From positions 18,628,633-18,692,632 of the forward strand of contig NW_004454163.1 of NCBI RefSeq assembly GCF_000283155.1: DNA of 64,000 nucleotides. Reading direction: 5' to 3'. Shown in pieces: positions 1 through 10,430 of this stretch; position 1 is the stretch's first letter; every line of letters begins with the position of its first letter. The translations under genes were made by a program, and so were the position numbers. The stretch is from Ceratotherium simum simum (taxonomy: Eukaryota; Chordata; Mammalia; Perissodactyla; Rhinocerotidae). Under the pieces are notes generated by a model that was not told the origin of the DNA, searched no databases, and saw only the letters and a list, made by a program, of their open reading frames with translations.

Positions 1-440
1 GCCCAAGAACAATACCAGGGTCAGCCCGGGGACCTCCCTCCTACACCCTCTTCCTTCCATTGTGAGCCGCCACACAATCCCAGTCTGCTTGGCTCTGCAC
101 AGCCTGAGGAGGGGGGTGGTGGTTGAGGGGAAGGCCCAGGAGAGATTAGCAATGTGTGCGACACCTTTAGTCGTCTGCCTCCACTTCCCAGGCTGGGCCA
201 GGGTTCTGGAGGCAGCAGATGGACAGACAGACAAAGCAGATGTGAGTGGCTCTTGGGTCCTTGTTCTTTGCAAGCAGCTGCCAGCAGGGTGAGACCACTG
301 GCTGGATGGCACCACTCCCTCCCCCTGCCCCCATTGAATCATAGCATGTCAGTGCTGGAAAAGGCCTACCCAGACCTTCTGCCCATCACCCCATTACACA
401 GACAAGGAAACTGAGACCCAAAAGGTAAAGGTTTTACCAG
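1..440. other. Unique sequence with an old MIR-like fragment
   Basis: No exon-like segment is visible. Around 335-425 the wording (ATCATAG..., then CATTACACAGACAAGGAAACTGAGACCC) matches the 'threshold' part of an old MIR-type or related repeat. The short open frames here have no recognisable protein content. Confidence 0.4.
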
Positions 441-444
441 ACTT

Positions 445-780
445 CTTATTGCCCTGCTTAAAATCTCTTCACTGATTCCCAAGGCCTATGGAAAAGCTCC
501 ACACTTTCCTTTGTGCCCTCTGTGTCTGCTGGCCTTCCAGGCTTCTCTCTTGTGACTTCCAACTTGTGCTCTGGCCTTAAGACTAACTGATAGGCCCTTG
601 ATCCAGCAGCACTGGTCCCTGCCTTAAATATCCTTCTTTCTTCATTTGCCTGCCTGCCGATTCTTCAAAGACCACTTGAAGGTCACCTCCTCTGTGCAGC
701 CCTCCCTGATAACCCACATCCTTTTGGATTTACCTGGGCCCCTCCTGCACTTAGTATATACCCAGAGAAGGGCTTACCGC
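445..780 (+). mobile_element. L2 LINE 3' fragment
   Basis: Sense-strand L2 wording is visible in order: the CCCTGCTTAAAATC segment, a degraded 'shortage of cattle-market' style CT-rich middle, TTCAAAGACCACTTGAAGGTCACCTCCTCTGTGCAGCC, then CCTGATAACCCACATCC. No intact reading frame remains. Assignment is by recognising the L2 3' consensus. Confidence 0.6.
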
Positions 781-892
781 TCCGTGTCGTTAGTATGCAT
801 GTGTGTCTCTCCCTCACATGCACACCTCTCCCCACAACACACACTCCAAATCCTGGGGGCTGAAAACTTATTCACCTTTGCAACCCTTAGGA

Positions 893-1070
893 CAGTGGTT
901 CTCAAAGTGTGGTCCCCAAACCAGCAGCCTCAGTATCACCTGGGAACTTGCTAGAAATGAAATTCTTGGGCCCCACTTCACTCCTACTGACCCAGAGACC
1001 AGTGGTCTGTGTTTTAACAAGCCCTCCCCTCCAGGCCATTCTGATGCACCCTCAAGTTTGAGAACCAGTG
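893..1070 (+). mobile_element. MER5A hAT-Charlie MITE
   Basis: A nearly full-length non-autonomous DNA transposon. It begins CAGTGGTTCTCAAAGTGTGG and ends GTTTGAGAACCAGTG, the inverted termini of MER5A. The internal TAACAAGCCCTCC and ATTCTGATGCACCCT motifs also fit. Flanking 8-bp direct repeats CCTTAGGA (885-892) and CCTGAGGA (1071-1078) match at seven of eight positions, as expected for hAT insertion. Confidence 0.9.
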
Positions 1071-1107
1071 CCTGAGGACCTTCTTGCAGGCAATTGGCTC
1101 TTAATAA

Positions 1108-1300
1108 TTTCTTTTTTTTTTCTTATTGAGATATATTTGACATGCAACACTGTGCAAGTTTAAGGTGTACAATATATTGGTTTGATACATTTATATTGCA
1201 ATATAAATGCCATTAACTAACATCTCCATTGTGTCACATAATTATCATTTCTTTTAGTATTGGAAACAATTAAGATCTAATCTGTTAGCAAGTTTAATGT
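1108..1300 (-). mobile_element. L1 (L1MA/MB type) 3' end, antisense
   Basis: The plus strand reads TTATTGAGATATATTTGACATG followed by AAGGTGTACAATATATTGG, the reverse complement of the common mammalian L1M 3' tail. The run of T at 1111-1121 is the remnant poly(A). The element is truncated and non-coding. Confidence 0.75.
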
Positions 1301-3060
1301 TTATAATGCAGTTTTGTTGTCTATCTTAATAATTTACTGAGTAATTGACATCATCTATCCCCTTCTATTTGCTGCCAAAATTTTTGGTTGTTTGTTTGCT
1401 CTTTACCATGATTTTGCTCAAAAGGAGGACAAAGAATCTTGCCCTATTTGACAACCAAGGATGTGGCTTTGCAAAGGGTTAAGTGATTCAGGAACGACAC
1501 AGTCCCCCAGAGTCTAGCACCTGCTCCCATCACTGGCTGTGCCCCAGATGGATGACCTGTTGGCCCCAACAGCCTTGGGTGAGTCCCTGCAGATTAGGGT
1601 TCCTGGGGGCTCATTACCTTCCTGCCCATCAAAGGTAGAAACCTCAGGACGGCCCCCAGTGACACTGCCCGTTTGCGGGTGGTCAGAGCCACACCTGGGG
1701 TGGAGATGTGGGGCAGCCTTCGTTCAGAGAAGGATGGAGAGCCCTGACCTGATCATTCTGACTCTTCTTGTCCCTCACTCCACTTCTGCGTGAAGATTTA
1801 CCACCCTCAGCATGTAGGGCGGCGGCTGATGGTGAAAGGATTTGTCCCTGAGCTCAGAGCCTCTGTCAACACAGGCAGTGACCCTGACGCATACTTGGTG
1901 GCAGGAGGAAGCTGACCTGGGGATAAAACAACAAACACTAGCTTCTGCCTACAAAGGGAATAATCAGAAGTTGATATTAAATAGACTATAAATAATAACG
2001 GTAATGTAGTTAACAGGCCTAGCTAAACAGACTATGGAAAGTCTAAATATTGAGGTCGTGTCCGAAAAACAATTCTGGCCTTTCCCTCTGAGGTTCAGTG
2101 TTCTAACTTCGAGCAGAGGGCTGAGGAAGCCCGAGCACTGGGCCAGCGAGGGGTGATCTTGTCCTGCCTCTGAGCCCCCCCTTCCCACCGTCAGACAGGA
2201 GTGGAGGCTCTGCCATCCCTCTGGGCCCAACCTCATACCCCCCTTACCCACTCTTGTGGTGCTTCTAGAGGAAAGACCTAGTCAGTTATTAAAGCATTGT
2301 ATGTATTCTTGTGTTCTCAAAAGACCCTCACTTTTCCTCTCTGTGCCCAACCCCTGAAGGGTTCAGGAAGCACTTCTGCCTCCCCAGTCATGTCGGGGGG
2401 CCATACCAGCTCCGTTCCCTTCCTCTTCCTCCACATCCCCAGCTTCTCTCCCTCCCCCGAGTTGATAAACCTTGAGTTTTTTCATTACTGATGGGGAATT
2501 TAGTTTAGCGTTTTGGTGCTTGTGTCTTGGAGTGTGTTTCTCTTGGGTCCCAGAGCTCTGCCGGCCTGGGGGAGATCCAGGAGGTAAATGGCGGCCTCAT
2601 GATCCACCAGGACAAACACAGTGGTGCTGTGGGCTGCTGGTGCCAAGGATTCTGGGCCCCGGCTCCCAAGTGCTTGCTGGGAACCTGTTGTCCCGCGAGG
2701 CCCAGGGCTGTCAGCCCACACATTTTATGTGGAGTGGCTGCTCGGGCATGGACTTCAGTCCCACCTGTGGGCATTGCTGCAACGTCAGGCCGGGTATAAG
2801 CTAGAGCCTCGAGGGTCCCAGCCCAGCTCACCTGCTGCCTCCGTGGCTCTGTGTCCTCATCTCCACGGTGAGTGTGTCAGAGCAAATGGTCCCAGTAGCC
2901 ATTTCCGCCTCGTACATTCTGTGGCTCTAATTAAGTAACAGTTAACTCAGACTCATTGGTATAAGGTGATGCCATTGGTGCAGGTGGGATTCAGAAAAGG
3001 TGGGCTGGAGAAACTTCACCGCTTCGTGGGGAGGCGGCCCTAAAGATTTAGACCCATCTA
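1300..3060. other. Unique intronic or intergenic DNA
   Basis: No coding or repeat family could be assigned. From 1930 to 2070 the sequence is AT-rich and low in CpG, with many TAAT-like cores. A second compact block at 2895-2990 contains CTAATTAAG, GTTAACTCAGACTCATT and a GCCATTGG CCAAT-type box. These blocks look more like constrained regulatory DNA than repeat, but only by eye. The open frames at 2472-2938, on both strands, overlap each other and lack exon signals. Confidence 0.4.
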
Positions 3061-3107
3061 CCCAGTTTTTCCAAACATACTACACGCCTATAGCTTACAC
3101 AAATTAA

Positions 3108-3190
3108 GAAATTAAATAATACTAAAAAAAACTAAAAATTAAATAATTAAATAATACTAAAAATACTAACAGTTAAATAATACTAAAAGG
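3108..3190. repeat. AT-rich irregular minisatellite
   Basis: A unit close to TTAAATAATACTAAAA occurs at 3112-3127, 3147-3162 and 3173-3188, with partial units between. The spacing is irregular, so it is a degenerate tandem array rather than a clean satellite. Confidence 0.6.
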
Positions 3191-3529
3191 CCTGTAATGG
3201 AAAATAGTGATTCCCTGCCCCATTCTTCCTCAATCTACTAGTTCCATTCCTCAAAGCAACTGCTTTCACTTTTTTTTCCTCTTTTTTTTTCCTGATGTGC
3301 CATCATACTTCTAATATATACATATAAAATATCTAATATTTCTAATATCTAGTAAACTATTCTTATTCTCCTCTTTTAAAATGTGTTGATTTGAGGTATT
3401 ATCTGCTGATGTCCGTTTTGGTAAATGAGAATTTTGCTCTCGTGTACCCTATCTTCTCAATATAGTTATATCAAATTTTAGTTAGTTTTAGTCAGATTAT
3501 TACTTCCTTACTGAATCCTACTTTACGTT

Positions 3530-4790
3530 TCTTTTTATTTTGAAAAACATTCGGATTTACAGAAAAGTTGCAGAAATAATACAAAGAATTCCTGTGTACC
3601 CTTCACCCGATGCCGTGTTCACATTTTGCCACACTTCCTTTATCATTCTCTCTATATAATTTTCTTATTTTTTCTCTTGATGGTGTGAAGAATAAGTTGT
3701 GGACATGGTGCCACTTTACCCCTGAATACTTCAGTGTGTTTTCCAAAAAACAGGGACATTCTCCTACTGAACTACAATTTCATGATCAAAATCAGGACAT
3801 TAACATTGGTAGAAAACTAGTATATAATCTATAGACCTCATTTACATATTTTCAGTTGTCCTACTAAATCCTTTAGAGCTAAAGAAAAAGTTGTTTTGTT
3901 TTGTTTTGTTTTGTGGGTTAAAACTCAATACAAGACCACACTTGGCTTTTAATCGTCATGTCTCTCTAGTCTCCTCCATCTTTCTGTCTTTCATGACCTT
4001 GACATTTTTTGAAGAGTACAGGCTGGTTATTTTGTAGAATGTCCATCAGTTTGGGTTTGTCTGATGTTTCCTCATGATTAAATTTGTGCGCTTTTGAAAA
4101 GAATGCCAGGGAAGAGGCACTGTGTCCTCGGTGCAAGATATCAGGAGGCACAAAATGTTGACTTGGTGACATGACATTAACCACCTGTTCAGGTGGGAGC
4201 TTCTGGGCCTCACCACTATAAAGTTACTATGTTTCCCTTTATAATTAATAAGTATCTCACAGGGAGGTATTTAAGACTATGTAGATACATTGTTTCTGAT
4301 AAAACTTTTACCCACTAGTTTTAGCATTCATCGATGATTCTTGCCTGAAATATCATCATGCTGGTTAGCAAATGGTGACGTTTCTAATTCTAGCTACATA
4401 TTTTTGTTGACTTTCTACTGTAAGGAAGATCTTTCCTTTCTCCCATATTTATTTATTTATGTGTCTTGGCTTATAGATTTTTGTTATTCTAAGGGTTATA
4501 ATCCAATACTATTATTATTTATTTTGATGCTCAAATTGTCCCAGATTTGGGAGCCCCTTCAGACTCACTTCTGTGTATTTCTGAAATGTCCTCATTATTC
4601 TTTGAGTACTTCCTTACTTGCTGGCACAAGAAGTTGTTCTGGGCTTATTGGCTGCTTTCTCTGCCGGCCCTGGAATCTACCATTATCCACGGAGCCCTGG
4701 TACTTTTTAGTGGATGGTTTTTAGAAACCCAGATCCAGGTGCGAGGTGTGCTCATTGCTGCTGAATCCCTTGTCTTTTGACTCATTCCTC
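3530..4790 (-). mobile_element. Old L1M 3' end (3' UTR region), about 1.25 kb
   Basis: In minus orientation the element ends with the typical CAACTTTTCTGTAAAT...CAAAATAAAAAG tail at about 3530. On the plus strand the recognisable segments run GATTTACAGAAAAGTTGC, CCCTTCACCCGATGCC, TTTCATGACCTTGACATTT, AGAATGTCCATCAGTTTGGG, GGTGACATGACATTAACC, and further out the CCGGCCCTGGAATC and GTGTGCTCATTGCTGCTG pieces. No ORF2 coding frame survives. The related copy at 59.6-60.5 kb belongs to the same broad family. A TTTTG pentamer run is embedded at 3891-3914. Confidence 0.8.
3891..3914. repeat. (TTTTG)n short tandem repeat
   Basis: About five copies of the pentamer TTTTG lie inside the L1 fragment. They are a likely later expansion of a T-rich L1 stretch. 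Confidence 0.85.
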
Positions 4791-5522
4791 TCGCCCATTT
4801 CCTGAGCACCTGTGTCCCCAGGTCAGAGCTCCTCTTATTCAACTTCTCCAGAAGATAAAATCTTTTGCCTGGGGGCAGGGACTGAAGGATAGTTACATGG
4901 CTGTATGGGGTGGGGAAGGAGACTTGGGAAAGCCCATAGTCAGACTTTCATCCAGTTCTGCTGTTTCCTCCCAGCCTCTGAACCCTGCCTTTGTGGTACC
5001 CAATACTGCCAAGCTCTGAGCTCTCTGGAGGTTTGCAGGCTCCATCAGCACATTGCTCATCAGTATCCCTCTCTGCTAAGTTACCCGTTGCTCCTTCATT
5101 CGCATTCTTTTTCCCTAAGTTTGTTGAAATCTCTTTTCTTGTCCTCTGTGCTTCTGTGGGTTTATAACTTTTTTTTATTAATGAGAGAGGGAGAGTTGAA
5201 ATTAGTGCGTGTGGTCAATACACCATGGCGAGTCGGAAGTCTAATTTGGTTGGATTTAGGTAATCAGGGGAAGAGGGAGAGTATATAGGAGACACCAAGC
5301 TTAGCGTGCTTGTCGGGAGCAACAGAGGGAGCAGAAGTGTGCATCTGGGAGTAGAGGGATGAAGTGCTCTGTCCTCTGAGGCCAGGCAGGAGGACGGGCA
5401 TGTGGCTGAGGCCCTGGACATATTGTCACTGAGTTAGAATACAAAGGGGGCAGCAGGATGTACCCGAATGCCAATGAATAGATTCTTTTCTTTCCTATTG
5501 TTTAAAGAACTCTAAGAGGGGA
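4790..5522. other. Unique DNA, no gene seen
   Basis: No repeat family or exon was recognised. The open frame at 4905-5288 lacks splice or start context and has no protein motif. Confidence 0.35.
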
Positions 5523-5559
5523 GACACACACACACACACGCACACACGCACACACGCAC
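5523..5559. repeat. (CA)n microsatellite with CG interruptions
   Basis: The sequence is ACACACACACACACACG followed by CACACACG units, a dinucleotide tract with a regular ACACACGC sub-pattern. Confidence 0.95.
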
Positions 5560-7690
5560 CAGCTGTCTGAGGGGCCTGGGAAAATATGCACGGATTCAGA
5601 CCTTACAGAGAGACTTGCTCCCACGGGAGAGCCAAGAGCCACCAGGACAAATGTGCTCTGGGACCCAAGGTTAAGGCTCTATTGCCCAGCCATTTAGGAT
5701 TCCAGCCACACCCTGCCTAGCTTTGCACTTGACCCCTTGTGGTGGGAAAGACTGTTCCCCAGCAAGCCTCCAGGGTCCTGGGAGCAGGGTTCTTGTCCAG
5801 CGCCACACCTGGGCAGGCCTGGGCACACAGTTGGAGCTCAGTAAGTCACAGAACTATAGTTACTACAGTGCCAGAGCAAATGTGTGAGCCAACTGTGTGC
5901 AAATGGGAGATGCAAAGCAGCCTCTTACAGTTGCCCCTGAAAATCTGCAGGTCACCAGGTCGTTGTTGGCCTCTCCTTCTGTAGCTGCCTGAGCCTGCTC
6001 CCTTTGGCATTACTGAGAAACATGACCCCATACCACGCCCCCCCCAATGGTAGACTGGCCACAGAAGGCCTCATATAAAGTACAAGCTGTCCCTGCCTCT
6101 TGCCAATTCGCATTTCAACAATCCATGCATTCTGCAGTTCCTGAAAACCATTTGTGTAGAACTTCTGGTAGCTTTAATCTCCTTACTTGGGAGTTCCTGC
6201 TCATTTCTGGAAATTTTGAAATAAGCAAGTATGCCCTTAGGGGCAGGCAGGGCAGTGTTTCCGGTGTAACACATTGAATCCTAGTGATAAAGTCTGGCAC
6301 CCCAAATGGAGGTGATGGAGGGTTAGTCTGTATGCGGCTCTGTTAGCAGCTCCTTGTCTCCAGAACACAAAGCCCTGAAAGGCAAGGACTCTGGGTACAT
6401 CCTCGTACTGGGAAGTGCTCCATTTCTGACTGATCACTGTCAGGGATTCGTCCTATTGACAAGTTGTCACCTCAGGCTGCGATGAGCAGGATAAAGCTGG
6501 GGTGTGCTTGGGATGGAGCTGGTGATGGGGAGAGGGTCAGAAGAGGGCAGGCCCAGGAGTAGGGCACGCCTAGAACGGGTACCTAGACCAGCCTGAGAAA
6601 ACACGGCCACTTGGCTGCGTCAGGCTGGTGCCCAGGGTGAGGAACAGCCAGCGTTGTGCGGCGGAGCAAGAGTTGAAATCTCTCCCTGGACATCCTTCCT
6701 GGAGACCACCTAGTCAGCATTCTAAACCATGAGGAGAGCACTCTGCACACATCATACTCCACAGGGAAACCAAGGCCCCCCTGGGGAAGGGCTGCCCCAA
6801 GGGCATGCAGCAAATTCAGCCACTGATTTGGGGGCCCAGGATCCCAGGTCACGGCTCTTCCCACACATCCTGCAGTTTCATTTATAGTGGATTCTAATGA
6901 TTGGTCCTTGTATAAGGCTCACAGGACATCTGTTTAAAGATTTATTTTCTAGCGTTTCGCAGGATCAGCATCAGTAGGTATCTTTGAAAAGTCTTCCTCG
7001 CTTAAGTGTCCACACATAAAACGTTTTGTAGAAGGAAATAAGAAAAAAAGAAGAAAGGAAAGAAAATTGTGATCAGAGCTGCCTCTCCTTCTCTGGCCCC
7101 ACCCCCTGCCCTCACGCCGACCAGAACAGCAAGGCCGCCTGAGCCGTGATGGCAGCCCCGACCCCTGGCCATGCGCTCTCTGAGGCCCGCTCCTCGGTCC
7201 TGCGGGGTCCGGGCACAACAAGACGGAGGGGACCGCATCCTCTTGTTGTTCTCTGTTCTCAATGCTGGGTGTCGGGCAGGCCTGTGAGTCCTTTTTTTTG
7301 CCCCTAAAGAAGGCTTTTTGGAAAGTTCTAGGACATGGAGCAGCCCCGCCACTAGCCAGGATGGCTACTGTGCAGATTAGAAAGAGGTGCTCCTTCCTCT
7401 ACACGTTCGACAGCCTCTGCCCAAAATTGTCAAAAATGGTTCAAATCTATGATGACCAAGAGGCGAGGACCATCTCCTGGAGTCATGCAAAATGTGTAGG
7501 CAGCAGGCTGGTCCTCATTTTAAGGAAATTTCACAAACAGAAGCTTGAGCTGAATACCTAGGTCACTAGTTCATTTTACAGAAGGAAAGACTTTCAGTTT
7601 AGAATATTTCCAGCTAAAGAGAACTCCCCTAGGAGAGTAATATCCAATAGCCCAGAAGGCGAGGGAACCCATTCTATTTCTTCAGGGGGA
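5560..7690. other. Unique DNA with a modest CpG-rich patch at 7089-7240
   Basis: No exon is visible. At 5800-5850 the wording CACACCTGGGCAGG...GGAGCTCAGTAAG resembles the 3' tail of a MIR or L2. An AT-rich block at 6875-7060 contains ATTTATAGTGG and TTTAAAGATTTATTTTC. The patch at 7089-7240 holds about a dozen CpGs in 150 bp, denser than its surroundings. The open frames over it on the minus strand (7002-7352) share no recognisable domain. Confidence 0.35.
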
Positions 7691-7694
7691 AGGA

Positions 7695-7830
7695 GTCAGG
7701 CCATAGAATGCTATAGAATGTTATAGAACATTAGTTCTGAAAGGAACCTTCAGGTCGTCTAGTCCAGCTCCTTTCATTTTGCGGTTGGGAAAATTAAGGC
7801 CCAGACATACCTTCTTGCTCTGAGCACAGG
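7695..7830. mobile_element. Ancient interspersed repeat fragment
   Basis: The wording ATAGAACATTAGTTCTGAAAGGAACC, GTCTAGTCCAGCTCC and AAATTAAGGCCCAGA is that of a widespread ancient mammalian repeat, the same type as the fragment at 335-425. I could not name the family. A small tandem unit, TATAGAATGTT/C, is repeated about three times at 7703-7732. Confidence 0.5.
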
Positions 7831-7834
7831 GCTC

Positions 7835-8290
7835 TGCTCCTCCCAGTACAGAGGCGACAAGCTGAATTGTAGAGGCTATCATGAGTCAGAGGTCCCCGTG
7901 CCTGGGAGAGAGGCTCCCGCAGTCCAGGAGGGGCTGAGTGCAGAGGTGATTTGCAGAGAAAAAAAAACTGCTACCAGATTCCCCATATTCTTCAGAGTCT
8001 TGAACGAGACCCTAGTGGATCACCTCGTTCACCTGCTCTGGCCAGAGGTCATCCACTCAGCACATAGCTTCTTCTTGTGGACATGTGAGTGATATTTGAT
8101 AACACATGCCAGTAGTATGTGATTCACTTTAAGGAATTTATTGCAATGACCCTCAGCAAAGCTGGCCATAAGAGGCAGACATTCTGACAGCAGAATCTTT
8201 ATAGTCCTGGTCCACCCGGCCCAGCCGAGGCATAGTGGCTGGTCAGGGGCTGCTCACCTGAGGGGCAGTTGTCCCTCTTCCACTTGTCTC
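7835..8290. other. Unique DNA, nothing recognised
   Basis: No repeat consensus, exon or strong motif was recognised. Confidence 0.3.
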
Positions 8291-8293
8291 ACC

Positions 8294-8338
8294 GTGCGCG
8301 CGCGCACACACACACACACACATGCACACATACACACA
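8294..8338. repeat. (GC)n(AC)n alternating purine-pyrimidine tract
   Basis: GTGCGCGCGCGC runs into a long ACAC tract and then ATGCACACATACACAC. Purine and pyrimidine alternate without a break over about 44 bases, the classic composition for Z-DNA. Confidence 0.95.
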
Positions 8339-8339
8339 A

Positions 8340-8970
8340 AGTATTCTCTCAACAGCCTAAAAATGTTGGGAACAATTCATGCTAGTTCTTGACCTACGAC
8401 CTCCAGGGCAGTTCAGTGGCCTCTGGGTCATTCTTTTGCTTCAAAGTGTACCCTCCAGGTCATAGCAGAAACATTTGCTTGGCAAGAAAAGAGAAGATGT
8501 GCCTTTATGTGGCCTTTCCTGGCGGCAAGAAAAGGGACATTGTTCTAGCAGGCTTGTGTGTGGTGTGGTCAAGGAAACACATCACGCCCCGTCGGCAAGG
8601 TCCTCTCAGGACACCCCAAAGGGCGGCAGCACGGTGGCTGGCCACGTGGGTCAGGCTGGCCGCTCAGCTTGGGCAGCTGGCACAGGATGTCCATGCACTG
8701 GAGGAGAAAACCTGATTGGTGGAGGACAGAGGGTCAGATACACCAATCCTATAGACGAGGGCCAGGGAGGAACCTTGCTGGTCACTGGGGAAACTAGGCA
8801 GGGGGACCTCTCTGTGCTACAAGAAGAGATGACCCAGAGACCTCGGGGCGATTCAAAGAGTCAAAAGTTAGTGACTAAGAACGTCTTCTTTCAGTCCTGC
8901 CACTAGCGTGATGTGAAACTGCAGCTCCCTCTGCAAAGCTGAGAAGACTTTATTTCCAGGTCCCTGAAAT
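8340..8970. other. Unique DNA with overlapping chance open frames
   Basis: Two overlapping plus-strand frames (8389-8715 and 8475-8906) are open, the second for 143 codons. The first ends with a short helix-like stretch, LGQLAQDVHALEEKT, but there is no splice, start or family evidence. Confidence 0.3.
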
Positions 8971-8984
8971 GAAGTGCTGTGTCC

Positions 8985-9150
8985 CCTTTGTCAATCCTTG
9001 CTGCATGTTAGAATCAAGTGGGGAGCTCTTAAAAAAATACCCGTGCCTGGACCCCACCACAGACAAATCAGAAGCTCTGGGCGATGGGTTGTGAACATTG
9101 ACCATTTTTACAACTCCCTGAGTAATTCTAATGTGCAGTCAGGGCCCAGA
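8985..9150 (+). mobile_element. MER20-type hAT MITE
   Basis: The segments GCTGCATGTTAGAATCAAGTGGGGAGCTC, ACCCGTGCCTGGACCCCACC and TAATTCTAATGTGCAGTCAGGG follow MER20 order. The terminal repeats are degraded. Confidence 0.75.
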
Positions 9151-9480
9151 CCCTCTGCTCTAAGGTATTAAGGATTTATCCCATTTCCCTATCCTGTAAG
9201 GTGTTTGCATCATAGAAAAGCAATGGGTTAGCCAGGACTTCCAAACTTATAAGACATCAGTGCAGTGACCTCTGTCTTCTTGACGTTAATCACAATAGGC
9301 CTTGCATAATACTCATTTATTTTCTGTCTGTCCCATAAGGATATAGGATTCCTTGAGCTCAGGAACCATGTCATATTTGCCATTGCGTTTCTCACAGATG
9401 GTACCCTATCCCCCAGCCCCAGCCCCATCCTTCACCAAAACTAGCCAATTTTGTTCTTAAATGTTTATAGACCCTCCTCT
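9150..9480. other. Unique DNA, nothing recognised
   Basis: No exon or clear repeat was found. There is weak L2-like wording near 9340-9440 (CTTGAGCTCAGGAACCATGTCA), which may be the 3' tail of an L2. Confidence 0.3.
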
Positions 9481-9484
9481 TTCC

Positions 9485-9790
9485 ATCCCTCTGCCACTTT
9501 CCTAAGCCCTGCATTAGACATTGTCATTTCTTGACTGTTGTAATAGCCTCCTAACTAGTCTGCCCTGTGTTTGCCTTAAATCCACCCTCCACGTTACCTC
9601 CAGCATGATCTACAAAGGACACAAATTCAGCTATTTTACTAACGTGCTTAAGCCTTTCCCTGCCTCCCCATCACACCTGGGACCAAGCTCCTGCCATGCA
9701 AGGCCTTCCCAGTCCAGCCCCTGCTCTCCCTTCAGCCCTGGATCTCACGTTTTCTCCATCATGCATTCCTATGTCACAGCCACAATGGAC
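9485..9790 (+). mobile_element. L2 LINE fragment
   Basis: Sense L2 wording: CTTGACTGTTGTAATAGCCTCC, CATGATCTACAAAGG, CTTAAGCCTTTCCCTGCCTCCCCATC, AAGGCCTTCCCAGTCC. The reading frame is broken. Confidence 0.7.
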
Positions 9791-9999
9791 CCGTTTGGGG
9801 CCCTGAATACAGAGGGGCCAGGCCCCCATCTTCTCTTGGCTGATCTGTCGGGAGCCAGTGCCTGGCGTGGGGATTGGCAGTGGTAAATAGACCATGAACA
9901 GGTAGTGAACACACTCCAGCAGCCCTGGGACACGCCACAACATGCACAGAACCCAAAGGCATCCTCTAGGAGTCAACACAGGATTCTGTCCTGCTCGAC

Positions 10000-10175
10000 C
10001 CCCTCCAAGCTAGATGACTTTGACCAAGTACCTTTACTTCCTCAGAGAATTTACCCCCTGCCTGCCACCATCTCAGAAGGCTGTCATGAGAACAAGCAAG
10101 ATGTTCATTGAGGAAGTACTTTGAAAACTGTGAGGCCCTGGTCAATATCAGGGCTTCTGTGAGGGCATCAGTAAA
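10000..10175 (+). mobile_element. MIR SINE fragment
   Basis: The MIR 3' half is visible: GATGACTTTGACCAAGTACCTTTACTTCCTC, then GGCTGTCATGAGAACAAGCAAG and AAGTACTTTGAAAACTG. The tRNA-like 5' part is missing. Confidence 0.6.
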
Positions 10176-10319
10176 TACGTGTTGCATATGGCAGCTCACT
10201 GGGGCCCATTGGGAGTCATTCGCCATGTAACACTGTGCACGTGCTTGTGAGCAGGGCAGACGTGTTGGTGGCGACACTGGCTTCTTCCCTCAGGGTTTTT
10301 ATAAAGGGAATCTGGTGAA

Positions 10320-10430
10320 GGAAATAGACAATCTTCTTAAACTCCCCCAAAATAACTTCAATGGAAACAATTGTGGTAACATCCATTCTGCTGTTATTGT
10401 TTCACTCTACTGCAACATGGGAACAATCTC
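10320..10430. promoter_or_regulatory. Candidate enhancer: cluster of SOX-type ACAAT motifs
   Basis: Five ACAAT/ATTGT cores fall within about 100 bp, at 10328, 10367, 10370, 10396 and 10423. Two are fused as the palindrome ACAATTGT at 10367-10374. The segment is not part of any repeat I recognise. The function is inferred only from motif density. Confidence 0.35.

Noticed and set aside
7089..7240. CpG-rich patch as a promoter
   Set aside because: Only about a dozen CpGs over 150 bp, and no transcript signal nearby. Kept as a note, not called.
8475..8906. 143-codon plus frame with a helix-like tail in the neighbouring frame
   Set aside because: Interesting by eye, but no start, splice or family support.
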